40,299 nt of DNA from Nitrospinales bacterium (GTDB taxonomy: Bacteria; Nitrospinota_A; UBA7883; JACRGQ01), in the NCBI GenBank assembly GCA_023248535.1, contig JAHFEJ010000023.1:1-40299 (forward strand). Reading direction: 5' to 3'. The position numbers and the translations under genes were made by a program. The notes under the pieces were generated by a model. That model was not told the DNA's origin, searched no databases, and saw nothing but the letters and a program-made list of their open reading frames with translations. Below are positions 27,813 to 36,125 of this stretch, piece by piece. How positions within the stretch are numbered: position 1 is the first letter of the stretch; the number at the start of each line of letters is the position of its first letter.

Positions 27813-28643
27813 TCAGGCGGCGGCGGAATCATTTTTTGTGGAACAAATGCAGCGGCGGCCGCCGTTTTCAAATCGGAGTTCATCCATATAAAAACGCACC
27901 ATCATAATGCCGCGTCCCTCTTCCGCCAGCAGGCTCTCCTCGTTAAACTCCTGGGGGAGCGCCCCGTAGTCAAATCCCGGCCCCTGATCTTCAACGATCA
28001 GGGTAAAAAAGTCGTGCCCCACCCGGGCTTCCACGGCGACTTCCTTCCCGGAATCCATTTTGTTCCCGTGTTTCATGGCGTTGATCACCAGTTCATCCAC
28101 CGCCAGCGGAATGGCGAAGTTGGTTTTTTTGCTGGAATATTCCATATCTTCGCAGACCCGCATCACCTGATAGCTGATCGCGGGCACCATGGAAAAATCG
28201 CTGGGGATGCGGTAGGTGAGCGTTGCAACGGCATAGGGGAGAACCCGCCTCTTTTCGGAAGTGATCCGGGGAAGCCGCAATGCCTTTTCCGAGATGTTAA
28301 GGATCGTGGACTTGTTGAACGGCTTGGTCAGAAAGTAAAATGCGCCCCGGTTGAGCGCCTCCTTCGCCACATAGAAATCGCCGTGGGCCGTCAACACGAT
28401 CACGGGCAGGGTGGGATAAAGCCCTTTGATCTTTTCCAGCAGTTCAAGGCCGCTCATTCCCGGCATCAGAATGTCGGTAATCACCAAATCCACGCGATGA
28501 GTGCGCAAAAGGTTGAGGGCCTCTTCGCCGGACGAGGCGGCAAGCGGCTCGATCTTCGCCTGCGAGAGAATACGCCCGATGATCTCCGTGACGTGCGGCT
28601 CGTCATCAACCAGCAATACTTTGAATATCTGCCCTTCCGGCAT
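27813..28643 (-). CDS. Response regulator with HATPase (RsbW-like) output
   Basis: About 276 residues from MPEGQIF (AGGAGG upstream). The receiver domain has VDDEP, phosphoacceptor D57 (DLVITDILMPGMSG) and TKPF. Residues about 150-276 form a GHKL ATPase of the anti-sigma kinase type: VDELVINAMKHGN, VEDQGPGFD, EEGRGIMMV. It can phosphorylate a STAS protein or hold a sigma factor, under control of receiver phosphorylation. It is first in the operon, stop directly beside the phosphatase start. Confidence 0.92.
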   Translation of the reverse strand: MPEGQIFKVLLVDDEPHVTEIIGRILSQAKIEPLAASSGEEALNLLRTHRVDLVITDILMPGMSGLELLEKIKGLYPTLPVIVLTAHGDFYVAKEALNRGAFYFLTKPFNKSTILNISEKALRLPRITSEKRRVLPYAVATLTYRIPSDFSMVPAISYQVMRVCEDMEYSSKKTNFAIPLAVDELVINAMKHGNKMDSGKEVAVEARVGHDFFTLIVEDQGPGFDYGALPQEFNEESLLAEEGRGIMMVRFYMDELRFENGGRRCICSTKNDSAAA

Positions 28644-28748
28644 ACTCCCTCCTAGTCCCAACGCATAGTCTAACAAAAAAGTATTAGGAAGCGAAGAAAT
28701 ACCGGCGACTAAAATGAGGTGGCCTATTGATTAACGAACGCGCGCCAA

Positions 28749-29633
28749 TCAGTCGAGCGACTTGATGAATTTATCCATCTTCCGGTTTTCATCTTCCGGA
28801 GGAACCGGGGCGGACTCGGGCTTGGCCTTCTTAACCGGTTCCACCTGTTTAATGCGGGGGGGGCGCGCGGCCGCTTGGGCGGAAGGCGCATTGTCGGCGG
28901 AGGCGGGCGGCAATCCCGCCCCCCTCTTGGGAGAAGAAGGTTGCGGTGGGTAAACAGCGGCCGGGTGGGGAGGATTTTTGGGCGATACCGGCTGCAACTC
29001 AGGCGGCGGAATCTTCTGCGGCCCGGCTACCGGGGGTGCTGCGGGGGGAACCCCATCCTCCGGGATGGCCGGCACCGAAGGGAGGCTCCCTTTCAAATCC
29101 TTAAGGTCGGGGATTTTTTCCTTCAACTCATTAAAATCGCTTTTCAGTTCGCCAGAAGGCCGGATATTCAATCCCAGGGGACCGCTAGGATGCGCCAAAT
29201 ACCGCGTCCAGCGCAATAGATATGAATTGGCAAGAAGGGTTTGAAAGGCCGACGGCCAATAACCGAGGGCCACCAGAAACAATGCCAGAATGACAAATCC
29301 CTTTATTACACCCATCAATGCGCCGCCGGGGGCATCCACCGCCCGCGGCATTTTTAAACCCAGTTTTTCCCGGACAACATATTCCAGCAGCCGCACAAGA
29401 AGATATACGCCTACGAACAGGATTAAAAATCCGAGGAGGCCGGCCAAGGGGGCGAAGGTGATAAAACCCTTCAGAAGAGCCGCGGCACGTTGATAAAAAA
29501 ACAGCGCGGCCAAATACGCACCAACCCACGCGGTAGTGAAAAAGAACTCCTTTACCAGCCCGCGCACCCAGCCGAAGCCGGCAAACGCCAGCAGCAACAC
29601 GCCAGCGGCCAAATCGAACCAGTAAATGGACAT
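28749..29633 (-). CDS. CvpA-family membrane protein with Pro-rich tail
   Basis: 294 residues from ATG 29633 (MSIYWFDLAAGVLLL). Four membrane helices in the first 150 residues with the CvpA signatures GWVRGLVKEFF and RAVDAPGGALMGVIKGFVILAL. The last 130 residues are hydrophilic and rich in Pro and Ala (PPAAPPVAGPQKIPPPELQP), much longer than a typical CvpA tail. CvpA proteins affect colicin production and envelope stress; the mechanism is unknown. Confidence 0.88.
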   Translation of the reverse strand: MSIYWFDLAAGVLLLAFAGFGWVRGLVKEFFFTTAWVGAYLAALFFYQRAAALLKGFITFAPLAGLLGFLILFVGVYLLVRLLEYVVREKLGLKMPRAVDAPGGALMGVIKGFVILALFLVALGYWPSAFQTLLANSYLLRWTRYLAHPSGPLGLNIRPSGELKSDFNELKEKIPDLKDLKGSLPSVPAIPEDGVPPAAPPVAGPQKIPPPELQPVSPKNPPHPAAVYPPQPSSPKRGAGLPPASADNAPSAQAAARPPRIKQVEPVKKAKPESAPVPPEDENRKMDKFIKSLD

Positions 29634-29830
29634 TGGCTGTATTGTGGTAAACCCATGGGATATAATCAAGGGGAAAAAATAACCCGTACGCACATTGGCC
29701 CGCCTTATTCACAATCAACCGGGGCGGGAACGCCACACTTTTTGAAAAAACGCGGAGGCAGGCGAAGGATTTGGCAAAATAGGCGTTTGCGTGGTTTGGT
29801 TCTTAATGATTGCGGGGGACTCTTGGCGGC

Positions 29831-30940
29831 ATGAATATTCTTGATCGGTATGTGTACGGCCTTTTTTTCCGTTATTTTTTCGGGGGGATGGCGCTGCTGG
29901 TCACGCTCTTCGCCATGATCATCTTTTTTGAGGTGGTTGGAGACTTTGTCCGCGCCGGCTCATCCTTTGGGCTTATCGCCGCGTACTTCTTCTACCGGCT
30001 TCCCGAAGCGGTCTATTACATGACCCCGATGGCGGTATTGACCGCCTCCATCATCGCTCTTTCCATCATGACGCGGCAAAAAGAAACGATGGTGCTGATG
30101 TCCTGCGGCGTCTCCGCTTCCCGCATCACCCGGCCCATCGTGGCGGCGGCGTTGCTGATCGCGGCGGGAACTTTCATGCTGGGGGAATACGTGCTCCCTT
30201 CCGCATGGGTAAACGCCGCGGACATCTGGAACCATAAGGTGAAAGGGTACCGCAATATAAGCTCCGTAAAACAAAACGGCGCCTGGATAAAATCCGACTC
30301 CGGCGAAATATGGAACATCGGCTTTCCCAACCTTGCGGCCGGAACGCTGTTCGATGTGACCATCATCCAAATCGCGCCCGGCAACGAAAACTTCGCCACC
30401 ATCATCCAGGCCCGTACCGGACGTTTCGAGCCGGGCGGGGGATGGACTTTTTCCAACGTGCGCGAACGCCATTTCACCCCCGCGGGGGACGCCGCAGATG
30501 AAACATTCATGGAAAAAACCTACCCATTCGCCCTCGGCGCCGGCGAACTGGAACGCGCCGAGAAAAAACCGGAACAAATGAACCTGCGTGAAATCGCCGC
30601 CTATGTCGGCCAAATCAGGAAAGCGGGTTACAAAGATACCCGCTATACGGTTGACATGTACGCCAAAGTCACTTTTCCGCTTATCAGCGTGGTGATGGCG
30701 GCGCTAGCCATCCCCTTTGGCCTCAAATCCAGGCGGGGGAGCGGCAACCTCGCCGCCGTTACGATGGCCGCCGCCCTGGGCTTCATGTTCTGGTTCTTCT
30801 ATTCCATGGGCATTTCACTCGGACATTCCGGCAAACTGCCGCCACCGTTGGCAGCTGGCGGAGCGCACCTCCTGTTCCTGTTTGCGGCGTCATATATATT
30901 CCTCTCCGGTTACCACACACGAGAAGGCCTGTTCCGTTAA
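29831..30940 (+). CDS. lptG: LptF/LptG-family lipopolysaccharide export permease
   Basis: 369 residues from ATG 29831 (MNILDRYVYGLFFRYFFGG). Three membrane helices at the N-terminus (to about 115), a periplasmic jellyroll domain about 130-265 (WNHKVKGYRNISSVKQNGAWIKSDSGEIWNIG) and three C-terminal helices (FPLISVVMAALAIPFGLKSRRG). It extracts LPS from the inner membrane with LptB. The start fits LptG slightly better than LptF; no second permease gene is adjacent. Confidence 0.85.
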   Translation: MNILDRYVYGLFFRYFFGGMALLVTLFAMIIFFEVVGDFVRAGSSFGLIAAYFFYRLPEAVYYMTPMAVLTASIIALSIMTRQKETMVLMSCGVSASRITRPIVAAALLIAAGTFMLGEYVLPSAWVNAADIWNHKVKGYRNISSVKQNGAWIKSDSGEIWNIGFPNLAAGTLFDVTIIQIAPGNENFATIIQARTGRFEPGGGWTFSNVRERHFTPAGDAADETFMEKTYPFALGAGELERAEKKPEQMNLREIAAYVGQIRKAGYKDTRYTVDMYAKVTFPLISVVMAALAIPFGLKSRRGSGNLAAVTMAAALGFMFWFFYSMGISLGHSGKLPPPLAAGGAHLLFLFAASYIFLSGYHTREGLFR

Positions 30941-30994
30941 AGAAAAACGCATTTCCCCCAGCTCTTAATGCGGGCCGGGCACACCACCGGAGCA

Positions 30995-31056
30995 AAATAA
31001 GCGGCTTTGTCCGCATTATTTACGGAATAGGGCGGGCTATGCGCTATTCCGTATTT
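30995..31056 (+). terminator. Double hairpin after lptG; 30941-31285 otherwise empty
   Basis: AAATAAGCGG-ctttgt-CCGCaTTATTT (30995-31021) is followed at once by TACGGAATAG / CTATTCCGTA (31021-31030 with 31044-31053), a perfect 10-bp stem, then ttttat. It probably ends the lptG message. The rest of the 345-base gap up to the helicase holds only a weak open frame (31102-31296) that I do not believe. Confidence 0.55.
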
Positions 31057-31285
31057 TATGTTACAGTCCGCTAAATGATGGTATGATTAGACATTATTTG
31101 TATGCTTGCTGAGATGGAACTGCATTATTTCCACCGTGAATACGCCGCCCGCCGTACCCTGCACGCGCCGGGCGGGTTCAGAGCTTCGACCGGAAGCCTC
31201 ATTCCTCCCAGGCAAGCCAAACAGCGCCGCATGTGTAATGATTGGGGCGGCGCGCCAAAGCAACATTTTTACTTGAACGGAAAAC

Positions 31286-32998
31286 ATGAGATTTGAAGCA
31301 CTGAACCTTGACCAGAAACTGATCGACGCAGTCCACGCCATGGGATACGAAAAATGCACACCCGTGCAGGAGCAGGCGCTCCCCGAGTGCCTCACCGGCC
31401 AGGACGTCATGGCGCAAGCCCAGACCGGCACCGGCAAAACCGCCGTCTTCCTGCTCACCATCCTGCAACGGATGATCGCCGATAACGATCCGGGGGGCAG
31501 CCTGCGGGCCCTCATCGTCGTTCCCACCCGCGAACTGGCCGTGCAGGTTGAAGAACAGGCCGTCCTCTTGTGCAAATTCCTCCACTACCGCTCCATCTCG
31601 ATTTACGGCGGCGTCGGCTACGATGAACAGGAGCGGGCGCTGGCCGCCGGCGCCGAGATCGTGGTGGGCACTCCCGGCCGCATGATAGATTTCATCAAAA
31701 GCGGCAAGCTGAAACTGGGCACCCTTTCCTTCTTCGTCATTGATGAAGCCGACCGGATGTTTGATATGGGCTTTACCGAGGACGTGAAATACATCCTCAG
31801 CCGCGCGCCAGACAAGGAAAAACGCCAGACCATCATGGTTTCCGCCACCCTTGACGACCGGGTACGGCACGTCGCTTACCAGTACATGCGCGAAGCGGTT
31901 GAAGTGGAGATCGAACCGGACCAGATCACAGTGGAAAAAGTGACGCAGCACCTGTTTCACGTTTCGCTTGAGGAAAAAATCCCGCTGCTGCTCACGCTCC
32001 TCCGGCGCGAAAACATGGAACGGGCCATCATATTCTGCAATATGAAACGAACCGTCGAAGATGTCGGGTACAAACTGGCGGGAAACGGCATTAAGGCCGA
32101 AGTTCTCACCGGCGACGTCGACCAGAAAAAGCGGCTGAAAATCATCGAACGGATGAAGAATGGCGAGGTACATGTTCTCGTCGCCACCGATGTGGCCGCC
32201 CGCGGCCTTCACATCGACAATATCTCGCACGTGATCAATTTCGACATTCCGGCGGACGCCCCCAACTATGTGCACCGCATCGGCCGCACCGCGCGGGCGG
32301 GCGCAACCGGAGTCGCGTATACCATCGCCTGCGAACGGCATGTTGAGAACCTTCCGGCCATTGAGCGTTACATAGACATGAAAATTGACGTGGCTCCAAT
32401 GGACTTTGAATTGACCGAAGATGAGGCGGGTAACCGGCCCCGCGGACGCCGTCCCGATACGCGCGGCGGGCGCCCCGGCGGCGGACGCGGCGATGCGCCG
32501 CGTGGCGGACGAGACAGACATCCCGGCGGCGGACGCGGCGAAGGACGTGGTGAACGTAAATTCCCTCCCGCGCGCGATGGCCGGGGCGGCCCCAGGCCGG
32601 AAACGCGCGGCCCCGCCCCCAAACCCAAAAAGGAAATGTCCTCCGAAGAACGGATGGAACTTTACCGCCGCAAATACGGCGACTCCTTCGGCGGCAAGGC
32701 CCCGGAACCGGGTACCGTCGCGGATCACGGTTCCCGGCACGCGGGCGAGCGTAAAGCCGGCGGCGACCGCAAGCCGGGCGAATTCCCAAAAGGGCGGCGA
32801 AACCGCGGCAAAGGACCGCGGCATGGAAAACCGCATGGCCAGGAGCATGGCACAAAACCGGGGCACGCCGAACATAAACCAGCCGCCCACAAACCAGCCC
32901 ACAAGGTGGCCCACAAGCCGACGCACAAAGCGGCCGAGCATGGGAAGAAAAAAGGGATCATCAGCAAGATTTTTGGTATTTTTAAAAAGAAAAAATAA
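31286..32998 (+). CDS. DEAD-box RNA helicase with RGG and Lys/His-rich tail
   Basis: 570 residues. Helicase core to about 375: Q-motif region CTPVQEQALP, AQTGTGKT, PTRELA, GTPGR, VIDEADRMFDMGF, SAT, IIFCNMKRT, TDVAARGL, HRIGRTARAG. The tail has GGRPGGGRGDAPRGGRD-type repeats (about 395-445), then HKPAAHKPAHKVAHKPTHK, and ends in IFGIFKKKK. It unwinds short RNA duplexes in ribosome assembly or RNA decay, like RhlE or CsdA; the basic tail should bind RNA. Monocistronic. Start MRFEALNLDQKL. Confidence 0.95.
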   Translation: MRFEALNLDQKLIDAVHAMGYEKCTPVQEQALPECLTGQDVMAQAQTGTGKTAVFLLTILQRMIADNDPGGSLRALIVVPTRELAVQVEEQAVLLCKFLHYRSISIYGGVGYDEQERALAAGAEIVVGTPGRMIDFIKSGKLKLGTLSFFVIDEADRMFDMGFTEDVKYILSRAPDKEKRQTIMVSATLDDRVRHVAYQYMREAVEVEIEPDQITVEKVTQHLFHVSLEEKIPLLLTLLRRENMERAIIFCNMKRTVEDVGYKLAGNGIKAEVLTGDVDQKKRLKIIERMKNGEVHVLVATDVAARGLHIDNISHVINFDIPADAPNYVHRIGRTARAGATGVAYTIACERHVENLPAIERYIDMKIDVAPMDFELTEDEAGNRPRGRRPDTRGGRPGGGRGDAPRGGRDRHPGGGRGEGRGERKFPPARDGRGGPRPETRGPAPKPKKEMSSEERMELYRRKYGDSFGGKAPEPGTVADHGSRHAGERKAGGDRKPGEFPKGRRNRGKGPRHGKPHGQEHGTKPGHAEHKPAAHKPAHKVAHKPTHKAAEHGKKKGIISKIFGIFKKKK

Positions 32999-33233
32999 AA
33001 TACCTCCCCGTGGGGCGTCTTGCGGAGAACAATCCGCCAGAGGCCCCTCCACCAATGAATTTGCCAGTATACCTGTAATGGCGGTTGATGGTATAAAGAG
33101 CGGGCATTGGAGTTCGCGCGTGGCTTGTCACCGCGGAACCGGGCCGGTTTTTGCCTTTAATGGTTGGATTGACGAACGGAAAAAAAGGAAGCCGTCGCCC
33201 TTGGACGGGAATTACAGCGGATATATTATTGAC

Positions 33234-33776
33234 ATGGACAGAAACAGAATACTCGCCGCCCTTTACATCGTTTGTGGCATCATGATCGCCACACCGTCGT
33301 TCGCCCACGCCACCGAATCCGGGCGCTTTATCAACTTTTCTGTCGATGTGGGGGCCGCCACCTCCACCAGTCCGGGTAGCAGTTGGGATAACGCCACCGG
33401 CCTCTCCCTGGGGCTTGTTTACCGCTTAAGCAACAACACTGGAATTCGCCTCGCGGTGGAACGGTACAAGTTCACCAGCACTATCTCCTCCGATACCTAC
33501 ACAAGGACACCGGTATTTCTTGGTGGACGCTTTTACTTCTGGAACTTTGGCGACCTCTGGTCACATGCGGATCTGGGGATGGAAATGAGCATGGACCAGA
33601 AACAATCCACCACCGCAGGCGTATCCACCGATGCTCAATCCAACATAGGGGGCGCGGCGCTCTACGGAATTCTATATGAAATCTCCAACCACCTCTTTAT
33701 GGGCGCGGACGCCAAAATACACCTGAACAAGAACAGTTACTGGAGTTACGGCATCTACCTCGGCATGGTGTTTTAA
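33234..33776 (+). CDS. Small outer-membrane beta-barrel protein
   Basis: 180 residues from ATG 33234 with a signal peptide ending near PSFAHA. The frame is open far upstream across the helicase, but only this part has protein character. Alternating patterns (GLSLGLVYRLSNNTGIRLAVERYKF, TPVFLGGRFYFW, HADLGMEMSM, LFMGADAKIHLN) and the terminal Phe in YWSYGIYLGMVF suggest an eight-stranded OmpW/OmpX-size barrel inserted by BamA. Function unknown. The 33000-33233 gap holds no gene. Confidence 0.8.
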   Translation: MDRNRILAALYIVCGIMIATPSFAHATESGRFINFSVDVGAATSTSPGSSWDNATGLSLGLVYRLSNNTGIRLAVERYKFTSTISSDTYTRTPVFLGGRFYFWNFGDLWSHADLGMEMSMDQKQSTTAGVSTDAQSNIGGAALYGILYEISNHLFMGADAKIHLNKNSYWSYGIYLGMVF

Positions 33777-33814
33777 TTCCGCCGCCCCATGCGGAAAACG
33801 GTATACCCGCTTTT

Positions 33815-34279
33815 CTACGAACCGACCGCGGTGGCCTGTTCCTGGATAAACCGGCGGTTCTTTTCGGCCAATTCCGGATTTGAAAGCGCCAATATCCGCA
33901 CCGCCATATACGCGGCGTTTTTCGCGCCATGACTCCCTATCGCCATGCCGGCCACCGGCACGCCACCCGGCATCTGCACAGTCGAAAGAAGGGCATCCAT
34001 TCCCTGCAAGGGGCCGCCGTCCATCGGCACGCCGATCACCGGCCTGTCCGTATGGCTGGCAACGACCCCCGCCAAGTGCGCCGCGAGACCGGCGGCGGCG
34101 ATAAATATCTTCACGCCCGCGCCATGCGCTTTGCCGATGATCTGCGCCACCCGCGACGGGGAACGGTGCGCGCTGGCGACGTGCACCTCGAACGAAACGC
34201 CGAAACCTTTAAGAATGTCGGCCGCCTTTTCCATGACCGCCATATCCGATTTGGAGCCCATCATTATCACAACGTCCAT
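33815..34279 (-). CDS. purE: N5-carboxyaminoimidazole ribonucleotide mutase
   Basis: 154 residues from ATG 34279, six bases after AAGGAGG. GSKSDMAVMEKAADIL, SAHRSPSRV, AAAGLAAHLAGVVASHTDRPVIGVPM and GGVPVAGMAIG are class I PurE. It moves the carboxyl group of N5-CAIR to C4 in purine synthesis. No purK is adjacent in the window. Confidence 0.97.
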   Translation of the reverse strand: MDVVIMMGSKSDMAVMEKAADILKGFGVSFEVHVASAHRSPSRVAQIIGKAHGAGVKIFIAAAGLAAHLAGVVASHTDRPVIGVPMDGGPLQGMDALLSTVQMPGGVPVAGMAIGSHGAKNAAYMAVRILALSNPELAEKNRRFIQEQATAVGS

Positions 34280-34306
34280 CACAATCCTCCTTATGCCAAG
34301 TGCCGC

Positions 34307-35089
34307 TCAGGGGGCAGGGATGAGCCGCCGCCGGACCAACCGCATCGCAAGCCAAATCAATACCGGCGCGCACGCGGCCAAACACAGGATACCTATTATA
34401 GGCATAATCACCCCTCCGCCATGAAAAAGATAACGCGCGATGTTGACCGCATGTGGCGTTGGAAAAATCAAAAAAAAGCTTGAAAGCCATGCGGGGAGAC
34501 GTGCCACCGGAAACCAGATGCCGGAAAAAACCAGCAACGGCGTGAGAAACAGCGTAAAGAAGTAATTGAAGAATTCGTAACTTTTCGACACCGCCGTAAC
34601 GCACATGGTGAGCGCGGCGAATACGGTGCCGAACAGCGCCATCTCGATGAGCAGGAACGGCACGCTCGCCCACCGGTCGAACAAGCCCAACGCCGACAAC
34701 ACCAGCAGCAATATGGCGCTGCTCATCAGCCCTTTGGTCGCCCCCCAGAGGATTTCCCCCAGCACGACATCCTCCACTTCCAGCGGCGTCGCCAGCACCC
34801 CTTCATACACCTTCTGCTCCACCATGCGGGTATACGCGCCGAAGGTGCATTCGAACGCGGCGGCATTCATCGCGGCGGCGGCCATCATGCCGGGGGCGAT
34901 CCATTGAAGGTACGGAATGCCATCCACCTTCTCGATCATCCCGCCGATGCCGGCGCCGAGGCCGAACAGGTACAGCAGCGGTTCGCCGATATTGCCGACG
35001 ACGGAGGAGAGGTAATGGCTGCGGAAAACGTCGGCGTTCCGCTGCCAAAAGCGGAACGCTCCCGTAAAGCGCGCTTTCAGGTTATTCAT
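34307..35089 (-). CDS. ABC-2 type export permease (NodJ-like)
   Basis: 260 residues, six membrane helices. The ABC-2 pattern is seen in YLQWIAPGMMAAAAMNAAAFECTFGAYTRMVEQKVYEGVLATPL and FVFSGIWFPVARLP-like LLVFSGIWFPVARLPAWL. It overlaps the ATPase gene by 8 bp, so the two make one exporter. NodJ relatives export lipo-oligosaccharides or drugs; the substrate is unknown here. Confidence 0.93.
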   Translation of the reverse strand: MNNLKARFTGAFRFWQRNADVFRSHYLSSVVGNIGEPLLYLFGLGAGIGGMIEKVDGIPYLQWIAPGMMAAAAMNAAAFECTFGAYTRMVEQKVYEGVLATPLEVEDVVLGEILWGATKGLMSSAILLLVLSALGLFDRWASVPFLLIEMALFGTVFAALTMCVTAVSKSYEFFNYFFTLFLTPLLVFSGIWFPVARLPAWLSSFFLIFPTPHAVNIARYLFHGGGVIMPIIGILCLAACAPVLIWLAMRLVRRRLIPAP

Positions 35090-36002
35090 TGAGCGTCCTT
35101 CCGGCGAGCTTCAGGAAGAGGTCCTCAAGCGTGGCGCGGCGGTGGACGATCATGCGGTGTTCAAGACGCATCACCTCCTGCGCCAGCTTCTTGCACTCGC
35201 GGCTGTACAGGTAGAGCGTTTCGCCGTGAACGTCATAGTTCTCGCATATCTGCCGCACCGCTTCGATAGCGGCGGGCATCTTCCCCTCTTCCACATGGAG
35301 TTCCACCACCTCTTCCCCGATTTGCCGCGTGATGAGTTCCCGCGGCGCCCCTTCCAGCAGTATCTCCCCGCCGTTCATGATCGCCACGCGGTCGCATAAA
35401 TGTTCCGCCTCCTCCATGTAATGGGTGGTGAGAATGATGGTGATTCTCTGGCGCTTGAGCATGTTCAGCCGCCGCCAGATGAGATGGCGCGCCTGCGGAT
35501 CGAGGCCTGTGGTCGGCTCATCCAGTATCAGCAGGCTTGGGTTATTGATAAGCGCGCGGGCGATGGCCAGCCGCCGTTGCATGCCGCCCGAAAGCGTGGC
35601 AAGCCGGGCGTCCGCTTTGGCGTCGAGCTGCACGAAGGCCAGCAGCTCCGCGGCGCGGCGGCGCGCCTCCGGCGGCGGTATCTCAAAATAACGGGCATAG
35701 GTAAGCAGATTCTGGCGGACCGTGAGATCGCGGTCGAGGTTGTTCTCCTGCGATACAACGCCGATATGGGCTTTGATGGCGGGGCGGTCAAGATCGATAT
35801 CGCGCCCCATCACGTTCAGTTCGCCGCCGGAGCGGGGAAGCATCCCGTGAATCATGCGGATGGTGGTGCTTTTGCCTGCGCCGTTGGGGCCGAGAAAACC
35901 ATAGCATTCGCCGGGCCGGATCGAGAAACCGGTTTCCTTTACCGCTTCAAACGTCCCGAACGAGCGCCGCAACCCCTTCGCCGATACCGCATCCATGGGC
36001 AT
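35082..36002 (-). CDS. ABC transporter ATPase (NodI/DrrA-like)
   Basis: 306 residues. Walker A GPNGAGKST, Q-loop VVSQENNLDRDLTV, signature LSGGMQRRLAIARAL, Walker B LLILDEPTTGLDP, H-loop TTHYMEEAE. The C-terminal extension of about 80 residues is typical of the DrrA/NodI group. It drives the permease encoded downstream. Confidence 0.95.
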   Translation of the reverse strand: MPMDAVSAKGLRRSFGTFEAVKETGFSIRPGECYGFLGPNGAGKSTTIRMIHGMLPRSGGELNVMGRDIDLDRPAIKAHIGVVSQENNLDRDLTVRQNLLTYARYFEIPPPEARRRAAELLAFVQLDAKADARLATLSGGMQRRLAIARALINNPSLLILDEPTTGLDPQARHLIWRRLNMLKRQRITIILTTHYMEEAEHLCDRVAIMNGGEILLEGAPRELITRQIGEEVVELHVEEGKMPAAIEAVRQICENYDVHGETLYLYSRECKKLAQEVMRLEHRMIVHRRATLEDLFLKLAGRTLNE

Positions 36003-36063
36003 AGCTTAATATCTTTGGGCGCGGATTGAATAAATAAAAATCCGCTATTTTTTGTTCATGCGG

Positions 36064-36095
36064 AAAAAAAAGCGGGGGAAGTGGCTCCCCCGCTT
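36064..36095 (-). terminator. Rho-independent terminator of the radical SAM gene
   Basis: AAGCGGGGGA (36070-36079) pairs perfectly with TCCCCCGCTT (36086-36095), six-base loop, followed on the minus strand by a run of eight T (36071-36064). Confidence 0.92.
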
Positions 36096-36125
36096 ATATG
36101 GACTGTTCGAAATGCTTCCGCCGGT

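Noticed and set aside
27228-28655. 475-residue plus-strand open frame across the phosphatase and REC-HATPase genes
   Set aside because: It spans two genes on the other strand with clear domains; no homology visible.
31102-31296. 64-residue open frame before the helicase
   Set aside because: No ribosome-binding site, overlaps the helicase start, and has no protein-like pattern.
31199-33055. 618-residue open frame on the minus strand opposite the DEAD-box helicase
   Set aside because: It is antisense to a gene with all helicase motifs and has no recognisable domain. High-GC codon usage leaves the opposite frame open.
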